DNA of 64,000 nt. It comes from Streptomyces collinus (GTDB lineage Bacteria > Actinomycetota > Actinomycetes > Streptomycetales > Streptomycetaceae). A model generated the notes under the pieces. It did no database searches, was not told where the DNA came from, and was given only the letters and a program-made list of their open reading frames with translations. Numbering within the stretch: the first letter of the stretch is position 1; every line of letters begins with the position of its first letter. The stretch spans positions 6,758,001 to 6,822,000 of the forward strand of contig NZ_CP133771.1 of NCBI RefSeq assembly GCF_031348265.1. Direction: 5' to 3'. This document shows, piece after piece, positions 34,407 to 43,082 of the stretch. A program made the position numbers and the translations under genes.

Positions 34407-35618
34407 GTGGAGACTCCGGGGTCGCAGTCATCGCTGCACCGAGCCAACCTGGAGCGGGTCGTACGAGCCGTGCGCCTGGCGGGCTCCCTCACCCAGGCCG
34501 AGATCGCGCGGACGACAGGCCTGTCCGCGGCGACGGTGTCCAACATCGTCCGGGAGCTGAAGGACGGCGGCACCGTCGAGGTCACACCGACCTCCGCCGG
34601 CGGCCGCAGGGCCCGCAGCGTGTCGCTGAGCGGCGACGCCGGCATCGTCATCGGCGTGGACTTCGGTCACACCCACCTCCGCGTCGCCATCGGCAACCTC
34701 GCCCACCAGGTCCTGGCGGAGGAGTCCGAGCCGCTGGACGTGGACGCCTCGTCCACCCAGGGCTTCGACCGCGCGGAACAGCTGGTCACCCGCCTGATCG
34801 AAGCCACCGGCGTCGACCGCTCCAAGATCGCCGGCGTGGGCCTCGGCGTCCCCGGCCCCATCGACGTCGAATCCGGCACCCTCGGCTCGACCGCGATCCT
34901 CCCCGGCTGGACCGGCACCAAGCCCGCCGAGGAGCTCCGGGGCCGCCTCGGCGTCCCCGTGCACGTGGACAACGACGCCAACCTCGGCGCCCTCGGCGAG
35001 ATGGTCTGGGGCAGCGGCCGGGGCGTCCGCGACCTGGCCTACATCAAGGTCGCCAGCGGTGTCGGCGCCGGCCTGGTGATCAGCGGCAACATCTACCGCG
35101 GCCCCGGCGGCACCGCAGGAGAAATCGGGCATATTACACTCGACGAGTCCGGCCCCGTCTGCCGTTGCGGAAACCGCGGCTGCCTGGAGACCTTCGCGGC
35201 CGCGCGCTACGTGCTCCCGCTCCTCCAGTCCAGTCACGGCACCGATCTGACCATGGAGGGCGTCGTGCGGCTGGCGCGGGACGGAGACCCGGGCTGCCGT
35301 CGGGTGATCGCCGACGTCGGCCGTCACATCGGCAGTGGGGTGGCCAATCTCTGCAACCTGCTGAACCCGAGCCGCGTGGTCCTCGGCGGTGATCTCGCCG
35401 AGGCCGGTGAGCTGGTGCTCGGGCCGATCCGGGAGTCCGTCGGCCGCTATGCCATTCCCAGTGCGGCACGCCAGTTGTCCGTTCTCCCCGGTGCCCTCGG
35501 AGGCCGTGCGGAAGTGCTCGGAGCGCTCGCTCTCGCCCTCAGCGAGATGGGTGATTCGACCCTTTTGGACGGGACGGCTCCCAGTGCACTGCAGGCAGTC
35601 ACCCCTGCCTTCACTTAG
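34407..35618 (+). CDS. rok7B7: ROK-family transcriptional regulator (Rok7B7 orthologue)
   Basis: The 403-residue regulator starts at the GTG at 34407, preceded by AGGAGG 5 nt upstream; the earlier TTG at 34356 lacks such a site. A winged helix (about 15-75) contains LTQAEIARTTGLSAATVSN. The ROK sugar-kinase-like part (about 85-400) has the ATP-site-like GVDFGHTHLRVAIG, the sugar motif GEIGHITL and the zinc motif CRCGNRGCLE. By position between ngcEFG and xylFGH it corresponds to S. coelicolor Rok7B7, reported to control xylFGH, carbon catabolite repression and antibiotic production. It is therefore likely to bind the xylF promoter directly downstream. The symbol rests on sequence type plus gene order. 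Confidence 0.88.
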   Translation: METPGSQSSLHRANLERVVRAVRLAGSLTQAEIARTTGLSAATVSNIVRELKDGGTVEVTPTSAGGRRARSVSLSGDAGIVIGVDFGHTHLRVAIGNLAHQVLAEESEPLDVDASSTQGFDRAEQLVTRLIEATGVDRSKIAGVGLGVPGPIDVESGTLGSTAILPGWTGTKPAEELRGRLGVPVHVDNDANLGALGEMVWGSGRGVRDLAYIKVASGVGAGLVISGNIYRGPGGTAGEIGHITLDESGPVCRCGNRGCLETFAAARYVLPLLQSSHGTDLTMEGVVRLARDGDPGCRRVIADVGRHIGSGVANLCNLLNPSRVVLGGDLAEAGELVLGPIRESVGRYAIPSAARQLSVLPGALGGRAEVLGALALALSEMGDSTLLDGTAPSALQAVTPAFT

Positions 35619-35624
35619 AGAACG

Positions 35625-35642
35625 GATGGCACCGTTGCCATC
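35625..35642. promoter_or_regulatory. Dyad between rok7B7 and xylF
   Basis: Seven-base arms GATGGCA and TGCCATC enclose CCGT. The dyad begins 7 nt after the rok7B7 stop and lies about 100 nt before xylF, just upstream of two TTGAC boxes (near 35662 and 35684). It may be a Rok7B7 operator for xylFGH or a short terminator; the sequence cannot decide. Confidence 0.45.
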
Positions 35643-35739
35643 TCGTTAAGGATTTACTTCTTGACGTCGCACGTGTGGCCGAGTTGACTTCCAGCCACCT
35701 CGGCCGCAATGTCGCGGCCTCGTCAGGGAGGTTTCTGAA

Positions 35740-36852
35740 GTGAACACGCGTATGCGTCGCGCCGCTGTTGCTATTGCCGCCGGTGCGATGGCTGTTTCGC
35801 TTGCTGCCTGTGGCAGCGCCAAGGAGTCGGGCGACAACGCCGACTCCACCGGGTCCGCCAAGAAGGGCGACGACATCAAGGTCGGCCTGCTCCTTCCCGA
35901 GAACGCGACCGCCCGTTACGAGAAGTTCGACCGTCCCCTCATCGAGGAGAAGGTCAAGGAGCTCACCAACGGCAAGGGCGAGGTCGTCTACGCGAACGCC
36001 AAGCAGGATGCCAGCACGCAGAACCAGCAGGTCGACACGATGGTGACCAACAAGGTCGACGTGCTGATCGTGGACGCCGTGGACTCCAAGGCGATCGCCG
36101 GCTCGGTGAAGAAGGCCAAGGACGCGGGCATCCCCGTCGTCGCCTACGACCGCCTGGCCGAGGGCCCGATCGACGCCTACACCTCGTTCGACAACGAGAC
36201 CGTCGGCAAGACCCAGGGCGAGGCCCTGCTGAAGGCCCTGGGCGACAAGGCCAAGGACGGCCAGATCGTCATGATGAACGGGTCCTCCACCGACCCGAAC
36301 GCCGCCCAGTTCAAGAAGGGCGCCCACTCCGTGCTCGACGGCAAGGTGAAGATCGGCCGCGAGTACGACACCAAGGAGTGGAAGCCGGAGAACGCCAACT
36401 CCAACATGGAGGGCGCCATCTCCGCCCTCGGCAAGGACAAGATCGTCGGCGTCTACTCCGCCAACGACGGCATGGCGGGCGGCATCATCACCGCCCTGAA
36501 GGCCGCCGGCATCGCCGACATCCCCGTCACCGGCCAGGACGCCGAACTCGCCGGTGTGCAGCGCATCGTCACCGGTGAGCAGTACATGAGCGTCTACAAG
36601 CCCTACCCGCAGGAGGCGGACGTCGCGGCCGAGATGGCCGTCGCCCTCGCCCAGGGCAAGTCGCTCGACTCGATCGCCAAGGACAAGGTCGACAGCCCGA
36701 CCACCAAGGCCATCCCCTCCGTCCTCGTCCCGGTCGTCTCGCTGACCAAGGACAACATCAAGGACACCGTCATCAAGGACGGCATCTACACCGTGAACGA
36801 GATCTGCACGGGCAAGTACAAGGCCGCCTGCGACAAGATCGGCCTCAAGTAA
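35740..36852 (+). CDS. xylF: Xylose-type sugar-binding lipoprotein XylF
   Basis: The 370-residue lipoprotein starts at the GTG at 35740 with AGGGAGG 8 nt upstream. The signal peptide ends in a SLAAC lipobox near residue 24. The mature domain is a CUT2 periplasmic-binding fold: VGLLLPENATARYEKFDRPL, VLIVDAVDSKAIAG, VVAYDRLAEGPID, and MMNGSSTDPNA. It delivers xylose (or a related pentose) to XylGH. The protein is lysine-rich, as usual for surface lipoproteins. The gene is followed by a strong intergenic hairpin before xylG, so its message is probably more abundant than that of the transporter genes. Rok7B7 is the likely local regulator. Confidence 0.93.
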   Translation: MNTRMRRAAVAIAAGAMAVSLAACGSAKESGDNADSTGSAKKGDDIKVGLLLPENATARYEKFDRPLIEEKVKELTNGKGEVVYANAKQDASTQNQQVDTMVTNKVDVLIVDAVDSKAIAGSVKKAKDAGIPVVAYDRLAEGPIDAYTSFDNETVGKTQGEALLKALGDKAKDGQIVMMNGSSTDPNAAQFKKGAHSVLDGKVKIGREYDTKEWKPENANSNMEGAISALGKDKIVGVYSANDGMAGGIITALKAAGIADIPVTGQDAELAGVQRIVTGEQYMSVYKPYPQEADVAAEMAVALAQGKSLDSIAKDKVDSPTTKAIPSVLVPVVSLTKDNIKDTVIKDGIYTVNEICTGKYKAACDKIGLK

Positions 36853-36876
36853 GAAGCCGCCAAGTCCCCCGTGGGG

Positions 36877-36903
36877 CACGGGAGTCCGAGCCGGACTCCC
36901 GTG
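36877..36903 (+). terminator. Hairpin between xylF and xylG (attenuator or stabiliser)
   Basis: Perfect 12-bp arms CACGGGAGTCCG and CGGACTCCCGTG enclose a 3-nt loop AGC. It lies in the 198-bp gap between the binding-protein gene and the ATPase gene of one operon. Such structures usually stop part of the transcription or protect the 3' end of the binding-protein message. Confidence 0.75.
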
Positions 36904-37050
36904 ACTCCATGCGGGGACCGGTTCGCCCCAGAGTTCCTCCGGCGCCCCGCCACATCAGCCCCGCAAGCTATGCGGGGCGCCGGACGGATCACTCCTCCCA
37001 CCTTTCTGCACAACCTCCCGCCGGGTCAGGCGGCGAAGGAGATGGTTCAC

Positions 37051-37833
37051 GTGTCCGCTACGCCCGTGCTGGCGTTGCGCGGGGTCTCCAAGCGGTTCGG
37101 TGCCGTTCAGGCGCTCACCGACGTAGAGCTTGAGGTCCACGCCGGTGAGGTGGTCGCCCTGGTCGGCGACAACGGAGCCGGAAAGTCCACGCTGGTCAAG
37201 ACGATCGCCGGCGTGCACCCCATCGATGAGGGTGTCATCGAATGGGACGGCAGGTCCGTCCAGATCAACAAGCCGCACGACGCCCAGAACCTGGGCATCG
37301 CGACCGTCTACCAGGACCTCGCGCTCTGCGACAACATCGACGTCGTCGGCAACCTCTACCTGGGCCGGGAGATCCGCAAGCGCGGCGTCCTGGACGAGGT
37401 GGAGATGGAGCGCCGCTCCCGCGAGCTGCTCGACACACTGTCGATCCGCATCCCCAGCGTGCGCATCCCGATCGCCTCGCTCTCCGGCGGTCAGCGCCAG
37501 ACCGTGGCCATCGCCCGTTCCATGCTCGGCGAGCCCAAGCTGGTCATCCTCGACGAGCCCACCGCCGCCCTCGGCGTCGAGCAGACCGCACAGGTCCTCG
37601 ACCTGGTCGAGCGGCTGCGCGAGCGGGGCCACGCCGTGATCCTCATCAGCCACAACATGGCCGACGTGAAGGCCGTCGCGGACAAGGTCGCCGTGCTGCG
37701 CCTCGGCCGCAACAACGGCGTCTTCGAGGTCAAGTCGACCTCGCAGGAAGAGATCATCTCCGCCATCACCGGCGCCACCGACAACGCCGTGACCCGCCGT
37801 GCGGCGCGCACGAACGGGGAGGGTTCCAAGTGA
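37051..37833 (+). CDS. xylG: Xylose-type ABC transporter ATP-binding protein XylG
   Basis: The 260-residue ATPase is read from the GTG at 37051 (MSATPVLALRG), with AAGGAG 9 nt upstream; an ATG at 37042 touches that site and is less likely. Walker A is GDNGAGKST, the signature LSGGQRQTVAIAR and Walker B LVILDEPTA. As in the paralogue at 9427-10206, there is a single ATPase domain rather than the fused double domain of enteric XylG. The gene overlaps xylH by 4 nt (GTGA). Nucleotide hydrolysis would drive sugar import through XylH. Confidence 0.93.
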   Translation: MSATPVLALRGVSKRFGAVQALTDVELEVHAGEVVALVGDNGAGKSTLVKTIAGVHPIDEGVIEWDGRSVQINKPHDAQNLGIATVYQDLALCDNIDVVGNLYLGREIRKRGVLDEVEMERRSRELLDTLSIRIPSVRIPIASLSGGQRQTVAIARSMLGEPKLVILDEPTAALGVEQTAQVLDLVERLRERGHAVILISHNMADVKAVADKVAVLRLGRNNGVFEVKSTSQEEIISAITGATDNAVTRRAARTNGEGSK

Positions 37834-39122
37834 GCATCGACAAGACCTCCGCGGCTCCGGACGACCACGTCGTGGAGAACCCCGAGGCGGCCAAGGCCGC
37901 CGTCACGGTCGTCGACCCCCGGCTGCTGGTGCGCGAGCAGGGCCTCAAGGGCTACGTCAGCGAGTTCAAGCGGAAGATGAAGTCCGGCGACCTGGGATCC
38001 ATCCCGGTCGTCATCGGCCTCGCGATCATCTGGCTCATCTTCACGAGCCTGAACTCCAACTTCCTCACCGCGGGCAACCTGTCCGACATGTCCGTCGCCA
38101 TGGTCGGCACGGGCATGATCGCCGTCGGCATCGTGTTCGTGCTGCTGCTCGGCGAGATCGACCTGTCGGTCGGTTCGGTCTCCGGCGTGGCGGGCGCGAG
38201 TTTCGCGGTGCTGAACGTCACCAACGGCATGAACGAGTGGCTCGCCTTCGTGCTGGCCATCCTCACCGGCACGGTCGCCGGCGTGCTGCACGGCTTCTTC
38301 TTCGCGAAGATCGGCGTGCCCGCCTTCGCCGTCACGCTGGCCGGTCTGCTGTTCTGGAACGGCTTCATGCTCCAGATCCTCGGTGACAACGGCACCATCA
38401 ACCTCGACCCGGACGGGGTCGTGGCCCAGCTGACCAGCTACTACTTCTCCGACGTGGCCGCCGCGTACGGTCTGGCCGCGGTGGTGACCGCCGGGTTCTT
38501 CCTCAGCTCCTTCCTCGGCAACCGGCGCCGCGAGGCCGCCGGTGTGCCGTCGCGGCCGCTGAGCGAGACCATCGTGCGGACCGTGCTGCTGGCCGTGCTC
38601 GCCTTCACCGTCGCCATCGTCTTCAACCAGTACAAGGGCCTGCCGCTCGCCGTGGTGATCTTCATCGCGGTGCTGCTGGTCACGGACTTCGTGCTGCGGC
38701 GCACGGCGTACGGCCGGAAGGTGTTCGCGCTCGGCGGCAGCGTCGAGGCGTCCCGCCGGGCCGGCATCAACGTGGAAATGGTCCGGATCTCGGTGTTCGC
38801 GATCGCCGGGACCTTCGCCGCGGTGGGCGGCCTGTTCATCGCCTCGAAGATCGCCGCGGCCAACCAGGGCGCCGGCGGCGGTGACCTGCTGATGAACGCG
38901 ATCGCCGCGGCGGTCATCGGCGGCACGTCGCTGTTCGGCGGCCGTGGACGCACCTGGAACGCGCTGCTCGGTGTGCTCGTGATCGTGTCGATCCAGTACG
39001 GCCTCGCCCTGGAGGGCATCGCCTCCCCGGTGCAGTACATGATCACCGGTGGTGTGCTGTTGGCCACGGTCGTCATCGACGCCGTCACCCGTAAGACGCA
39101 GAAGACGGCAGGGCGCGCGTAG
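37830..39122 (+). CDS. xylH: Xylose-type ABC transporter permease XylH
   Basis: The 430-residue permease starts at a GTG overlapping the xylG stop, with GGGAGGG upstream. An N-terminal cytoplasmic stretch of about 60 residues precedes about ten membrane segments. The CUT2 motifs GEIDLSVGSVSGVAG and MNAIAAAVIGGTSLFGGRG are intact. It closely resembles the permease at 8135-9436, including the region ALGGSVEASRRAGIN. It forms the membrane channel of the XylFGH system. A perfect 14-bp hairpin follows at 39139-39172. Confidence 0.93.
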   Translation: MSIDKTSAAPDDHVVENPEAAKAAVTVVDPRLLVREQGLKGYVSEFKRKMKSGDLGSIPVVIGLAIIWLIFTSLNSNFLTAGNLSDMSVAMVGTGMIAVGIVFVLLLGEIDLSVGSVSGVAGASFAVLNVTNGMNEWLAFVLAILTGTVAGVLHGFFFAKIGVPAFAVTLAGLLFWNGFMLQILGDNGTINLDPDGVVAQLTSYYFSDVAAAYGLAAVVTAGFFLSSFLGNRRREAAGVPSRPLSETIVRTVLLAVLAFTVAIVFNQYKGLPLAVVIFIAVLLVTDFVLRRTAYGRKVFALGGSVEASRRAGINVEMVRISVFAIAGTFAAVGGLFIASKIAAANQGAGGGDLLMNAIAAAVIGGTSLFGGRGRTWNALLGVLVIVSIQYGLALEGIASPVQYMITGGVLLATVVIDAVTRKTQKTAGRA

Positions 39123-39138
39123 CGCCGGTAAACACCTC

Positions 39139-39172
39139 CTGTGCCCGGTACCACCTCAGGTACCGGGCACAG
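39139..39172 (+). terminator. Terminator hairpin of the xylFGH operon
   Basis: Perfect 14-bp arms CTGTGCCCGGTACC and GGTACCGGGCACAG enclose a 6-nt loop ACCTCA, starting 17 nt after the xylH stop. Confidence 0.85.
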
Positions 39173-39305
39173 CTGTGTCGTAGGGGTGCCGCACCATGGG
39201 TAGAGCCGAACGCGTGACGTACGACGCACAGCCTCGGCGCCGCCCGCAAAGGCGGAACATTAGACTCGACAAGCCCGGCAACAGCTCTACTGCAAGGAGG
39301 CACGG

Positions 39306-41228
39306 GTGCCGCTGCTGACCCGTATCAGGGGACCGCGCGATCTGGACCGGCTCAACCTGGAGGAGCTGAACCAGCTGGCGGAGGAGATCCGCAGCTTCCT
39401 CGTCGAAGCGGTCTCCAAGACCGGCGGTCACCTCGGCCCCAACCTCGGCGTGGTGGAGCTCACCATCGCCCTGCACCGGGTCTTCGACTCCCCCCGGGAC
39501 AAGGTGCTCTGGGACACCGGCCACCAGTCCTACGTCCACAAGCTGCTCACCGGCCGCCAGGACTTCTCGAAGCTGAAGATGAAGGGCGGCCTGTCCGGCT
39601 ACCCCTCACAGGCCGAGTCCGAGCACGACGTCATCGAGAACTCGCACGCCTCGACCGTCCTCGGCTGGGCCGACGGCATCGCCAAGGCCAACCAGATCCT
39701 GGAGCGCGACGACCACGTCGTGGCCGTGATCGGTGACGGCGCGCTGACCGGCGGCATGGCCTGGGAGGCGCTGAACAACATCGCCGACGCCAAGGACCGC
39801 CCGCTCGTCATCGTCGTCAACGACAACGAGCGCTCCTACGCGCCGACCATCGGCGGCCTCGCCAACCACCTGGCGACCCTGCGCACCACCGACGGCTACG
39901 AGCGCTTCCTCGCCCGCACCAAGGAGGTCCTGGAGCGCACCCCCGTCGTCGGCAGGCCGCTCTACGACACCCTGCACGGCGCGAAGAAGGGACTGAAGGA
40001 CTTCATCGCCCCGCAGGGCATGTTCGAGGACCTCGGCCTGAAGTACGTCGGGCCGATCGACGGACACGACCTGGAGGCCCTGGAGTCCGCGCTCGCCAAG
40101 GCCAAGCGGTTCGGCGGGCCGGTCATCGTGCACTGCCTCACCGAGAAGGGCCGCGGCTACCAGCCGGCCCTCCAGGACGAGGCGGACCGCTTCCACGCCG
40201 TCGGCAAGATCCACCCCGACACGGGCCTGCCGATCGCCAGCTCCGGCGCCGACTGGACGTCGGTCTTCGGCGAGGAGATGGTCAAGCTCGGCGAGGAGCG
40301 CGAGGACATCGTCGCCATCACGGCCGCCATGCTCCAGCCGGTCGGCCTGGACAAGTTCGCCAAACGCTTCCCCAAGCGGGTCTACGACGTCGGCATCGCC
40401 GAGCAGCACGCCGCCGTCTCCGCGGCCGGCCTGGCCACCGGTGGCGTCCACCCGGTGTTCGCCGTGTACGCCACGTTCCTCAACCGCGCCTTCGACCAGG
40501 TGCTGATGGACGTGGCCCTGCACAAGTGCGGCGTCACCTTCGTCCTCGACCGGGCCGGGGTCACCGGCACCGACGGGGCCTCCCACAACGGCATGTGGGA
40601 CATGTCGATCCTCCAGGTCGTGCCCGGCCTGCGGCTGGCCGCGCCGCGCGACGCCGACCAGGTGCGCGCCCAGCTGCGCGAGGCCGTCGCCGTCGACGAC
40701 GCGCCGACCGTGGTCCGCTTCTCCAAGGGCGCCGTCGGCCCCGCCGTACCGGCCGTGCGCCGCGTCGGCGGCATGGACGTCCTGCGCGAGCCCGGCACCG
40801 ACCGGCCGGACGTCCTGCTGGTCTCCGTCGGCGCCCTCGCGCCGATGTGCCTGGAGATCGCCGGCCTGCTCGACAAGCAGGGCATCTCCACGACGGTCGT
40901 CGACCCGCGCTGGGTCAAGCCCGTCGACGAGGCCATGGCCCCGCTCGCCGAGCAGCACCGCGTCGTCGTCACCGTCGAGGACAACAGCCGCGTGGGCGGC
41001 GTCGGCTCGGCGATCGCCCAGGCGCTGCGCGACGCGGGCGTCGACGTGCCGCTGCGCGACTTCGGCATCCCGCCGCGCTTCCTCGACCACGCCTCGCGTG
41101 CCGAGGTCCTCGCCGAGATCGGGCTCACCGCACCGGACATCGCCCGCCAGGTGACCGGGCTGGTCGCCCGGCTCGACGGCCGCTATGAGCAGTCCGCGGC
41201 GGGCGCCGTGGAGTCCGCGCGCGACTGA
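39306..41228 (+). CDS. dxs: 1-deoxy-D-xylulose-5-phosphate synthase
   Basis: The 640-residue enzyme condenses pyruvate and glyceraldehyde-3-phosphate in the first step of the MEP isoprenoid pathway, using thiamine diphosphate. The N-terminal half shows SKTGGHLGPNLGVVELTIAL, DTGHQSYVHKLLTGR, and the cofactor motif GDGALTGGMAWEALN (G143-D144-G145 onwards). The transketolase-type pyrimidine domain contains YDVGIAEQHAAVSAAGLA, with the catalytic Glu. The start is a GTG at 39306 with AAGGAGG 7 nt upstream. It is monocistronic between two perfect terminators. Product length is that of a complete Dxs. Confidence 0.98.
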   Translation: MPLLTRIRGPRDLDRLNLEELNQLAEEIRSFLVEAVSKTGGHLGPNLGVVELTIALHRVFDSPRDKVLWDTGHQSYVHKLLTGRQDFSKLKMKGGLSGYPSQAESEHDVIENSHASTVLGWADGIAKANQILERDDHVVAVIGDGALTGGMAWEALNNIADAKDRPLVIVVNDNERSYAPTIGGLANHLATLRTTDGYERFLARTKEVLERTPVVGRPLYDTLHGAKKGLKDFIAPQGMFEDLGLKYVGPIDGHDLEALESALAKAKRFGGPVIVHCLTEKGRGYQPALQDEADRFHAVGKIHPDTGLPIASSGADWTSVFGEEMVKLGEEREDIVAITAAMLQPVGLDKFAKRFPKRVYDVGIAEQHAAVSAAGLATGGVHPVFAVYATFLNRAFDQVLMDVALHKCGVTFVLDRAGVTGTDGASHNGMWDMSILQVVPGLRLAAPRDADQVRAQLREAVAVDDAPTVVRFSKGAVGPAVPAVRRVGGMDVLREPGTDRPDVLLVSVGALAPMCLEIAGLLDKQGISTTVVDPRWVKPVDEAMAPLAEQHRVVVTVEDNSRVGGVGSAIAQALRDAGVDVPLRDFGIPPRFLDHASRAEVLAEIGLTAPDIARQVTGLVARLDGRYEQSAAGAVESARD

Positions 41229-41236
41229 CACCGCCG

Positions 41237-41282
41237 AATGGGCCGGTTTCACCACCGTGAAGGGTGGTGAAACCGGCCCATT
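41237..41282 (+). terminator. Terminator hairpin of dxs
   Basis: Perfect 20-bp arms (AATGGGCCGGTTTCACCACC and its complement) enclose a 6-nt loop GTGAAG, beginning 9 nt after the dxs stop. It is one of the strongest hairpins in the window. Confidence 0.92.
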
Positions 41283-41364
41283 GGCGTGAATTGGCCCCCG
41301 CCGGGGCATACGGATGGTGCCCCCTCTCGATCATGTCGAGGACGACAAGCGTGGGAGGTACCCC

Positions 41365-42879
41365 GTGAGCAGTACCCTCTTCCGGACGAAGAAGGTCGAG
41401 CAGTCCATCCTCGACACCGAGGAGCCAGAGCACGCGCTCAAGAAGTCCCTGTCAGCGCTGGATCTGACCGTCTTCGGCGTCGGTGTGATCATCGGTACCG
41501 GCATCTTCGTACTCACCGGCACCGTCGCCAAGGACAACGCCGGGCCCGCGACGGCTCTGGCGTTCGTGGCGGCCGGCATCGCCTGCGCCCTGGCCGCCCT
41601 GTGCTACGCCGAGTTCGCGTCCACGGTCCCGGTCGCCGGGTCCGCCTACACGTTCTCGTATGCCTCCCTCGGTGAACTGCCCGCCTGGATCATCGGCTGG
41701 GACCTCGTCCTGGAGTTCGCGCTCGGCACGGCGGTGGTGGCCGTCGGCTGGTCGGGCTACATCCAGTCGCTCATGGAGAACGCGGGCTGGACGATGCCCG
41801 CGGGCCTGGGCAGCCGGGAGGGCGCCGACGCCTTCGGCTTCGACATCCTCGCCGCCGCGCTCGTCCTCGTACTCACCGGCATCCTCGTGCTCGGCATGAA
41901 GCTGTCGGCGCGGATCACGTCGATCGTCGTCGCCATCAAGGTGACGGTCGTCCTCGTGGTGATCATCGCCGGCGCGTTCCTCATCAAGGGCGACAACTAC
42001 GACCCGTTCATCCCCAAGGAGCAGCCCGTGGAGGCCGGGGCGAGTCTCGACTCCCCTCTGATCCAGCTCATGTTCGGCTGGGCTCCCTCCAACTTCGGCG
42101 TGATGGGCATCTTCACCGCCGCCTCGGTCGTGTTCTTCGCCTTCATCGGCTTCGACGTCGTGGCCACGGCAGCCGAGGAGACCAAGAACCCCCAGCGCGA
42201 CATGCCCCGCGGCATCCTCGGCTCGCTCCTGATCTGCACGACGCTGTACGTCCTCGTCTCGATCGTCGTCACCGGCATGCAGCACTACAGCGAACTGTCC
42301 GTCGACGCCCCGCTCGCCGACGCGTTCAAGGCCACCGGGCATCCGTGGTTCGCGGGCTTCATCAGCTTCGGCGCCGCGGTCGGCCTGACGACGGTCTGCA
42401 TGATCCTGCTGCTCGGCCAGACCCGGGTGTTCTTCGCGATGAGCCGGGACGGACTGCTGCCGCGGTTCTTCTCGCGCGTCCACCCGCGGTTCAAGACGCC
42501 GCACCGGCCGACCATCCTGCTCGGCGTGATCATCGCGATCCTCGCCGGGTTCACGCCGCTGACCGAGCTCGCCGCCCTGGTGAACATCGGCACGCTGTTC
42601 GCCTTCGTGGTCGTCGCCATCGGCGTGATCATCCTCCGCAAGTCCCGCCCCGACCTGCCCCGGGCCTTCCGTACCCCGTGGGTGCCGGTGATCCCGATCC
42701 TGTCGGTCTGCGCGTCCCTGTGGCTGATGATCAACCTTCCCGCCGAGACGTGGGTCCGCTTCGCCATCTGGATGGCCGCCGGCTTCCTCGTCTACTTCCT
42801 GTACGGCCGCACCCACAGCCGCCTCGCCCGCCACGGGTCGGGAGAGGAGCAGCCGAGCGTGGGCGGCGGCACGCCGTAG
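41365..42879 (+). CDS. APC-family amino acid permease
   Basis: The 504-residue integral membrane protein starts at the GTG at 41365 with GGGAGG 6 nt upstream. About twelve membrane segments are evident. The APC signature GVGVIIGTGIFVLTG lies in the first helix, where the unwound Gly-rich part binds the amino acid backbone. FFAFIGFDVVATAAEETKNPQRDMP and QTRVFFAMSRDGLLP are typical of the cationic amino acid transporter (CAT) branch. The C-terminal cytoplasmic tail is short. Substrate (basic or branched amino acid) is not decidable. It is flanked by the dxs terminator and a MITE-like repeat. Confidence 0.93.
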   Translation: MSSTLFRTKKVEQSILDTEEPEHALKKSLSALDLTVFGVGVIIGTGIFVLTGTVAKDNAGPATALAFVAAGIACALAALCYAEFASTVPVAGSAYTFSYASLGELPAWIIGWDLVLEFALGTAVVAVGWSGYIQSLMENAGWTMPAGLGSREGADAFGFDILAAALVLVLTGILVLGMKLSARITSIVVAIKVTVVLVVIIAGAFLIKGDNYDPFIPKEQPVEAGASLDSPLIQLMFGWAPSNFGVMGIFTAASVVFFAFIGFDVVATAAEETKNPQRDMPRGILGSLLICTTLYVLVSIVVTGMQHYSELSVDAPLADAFKATGHPWFAGFISFGAAVGLTTVCMILLLGQTRVFFAMSRDGLLPRFFSRVHPRFKTPHRPTILLGVIIAILAGFTPLTELAALVNIGTLFAFVVVAIGVIILRKSRPDLPRAFRTPWVPVIPILSVCASLWLMINLPAETWVRFAIWMAAGFLVYFLYGRTHSRLARHGSGEEQPSVGGGTP

Positions 42880-42897
42880 CGGCTGAGGTTGCGGTTG

Positions 42898-43078
42898 CGG
42901 CTCGGCGGGGGCGCGCGCCTTCGCCTCGCCGGGTGGTGGGTCGGGGCCGCGCCGGGGGGTGTCCGTCCTCGGAACGGCGCGATGGGGTTGCGTGCCGACT
43001 GACTGTCCGTTGACGCGCCAACCGCTGCGGGCGGACACCCCCCGACACGTCCCCTTGTCGCCTTACGCGAGTGCGGGT
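42898..43078 (-). repeat. MITE-like dispersed intergenic repeat, copy B
   Basis: The reverse complement of this stretch aligns with copy A at 34047-34229. The same 13-bp terminal inverted repeats are at 42953-42965 and 43032-43044, and the interior differs by only a few bases. Outer flanks are also similar but more diverged. It follows the permease stop by 18 nt and precedes a very long hairpin, so the gap 42880-43190 holds only these two elements and no gene. Confidence 0.8.
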
Positions 43079-43082
43079 CCGC

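Noticed and set aside
37051..37833. XylG as a truncated pseudogene, because it is half the canonical length
   Set aside because: The paralogue has the same single-domain size and both have complete Walker A, signature and Walker B motifs, so the short form is the native design.
39123..39305. Thiamine riboswitch before dxs (a thiamine diphosphate enzyme)
   Set aside because: The gap contains the xylH terminator and a short leader, with no TPP-riboswitch core such as CTGAGA.
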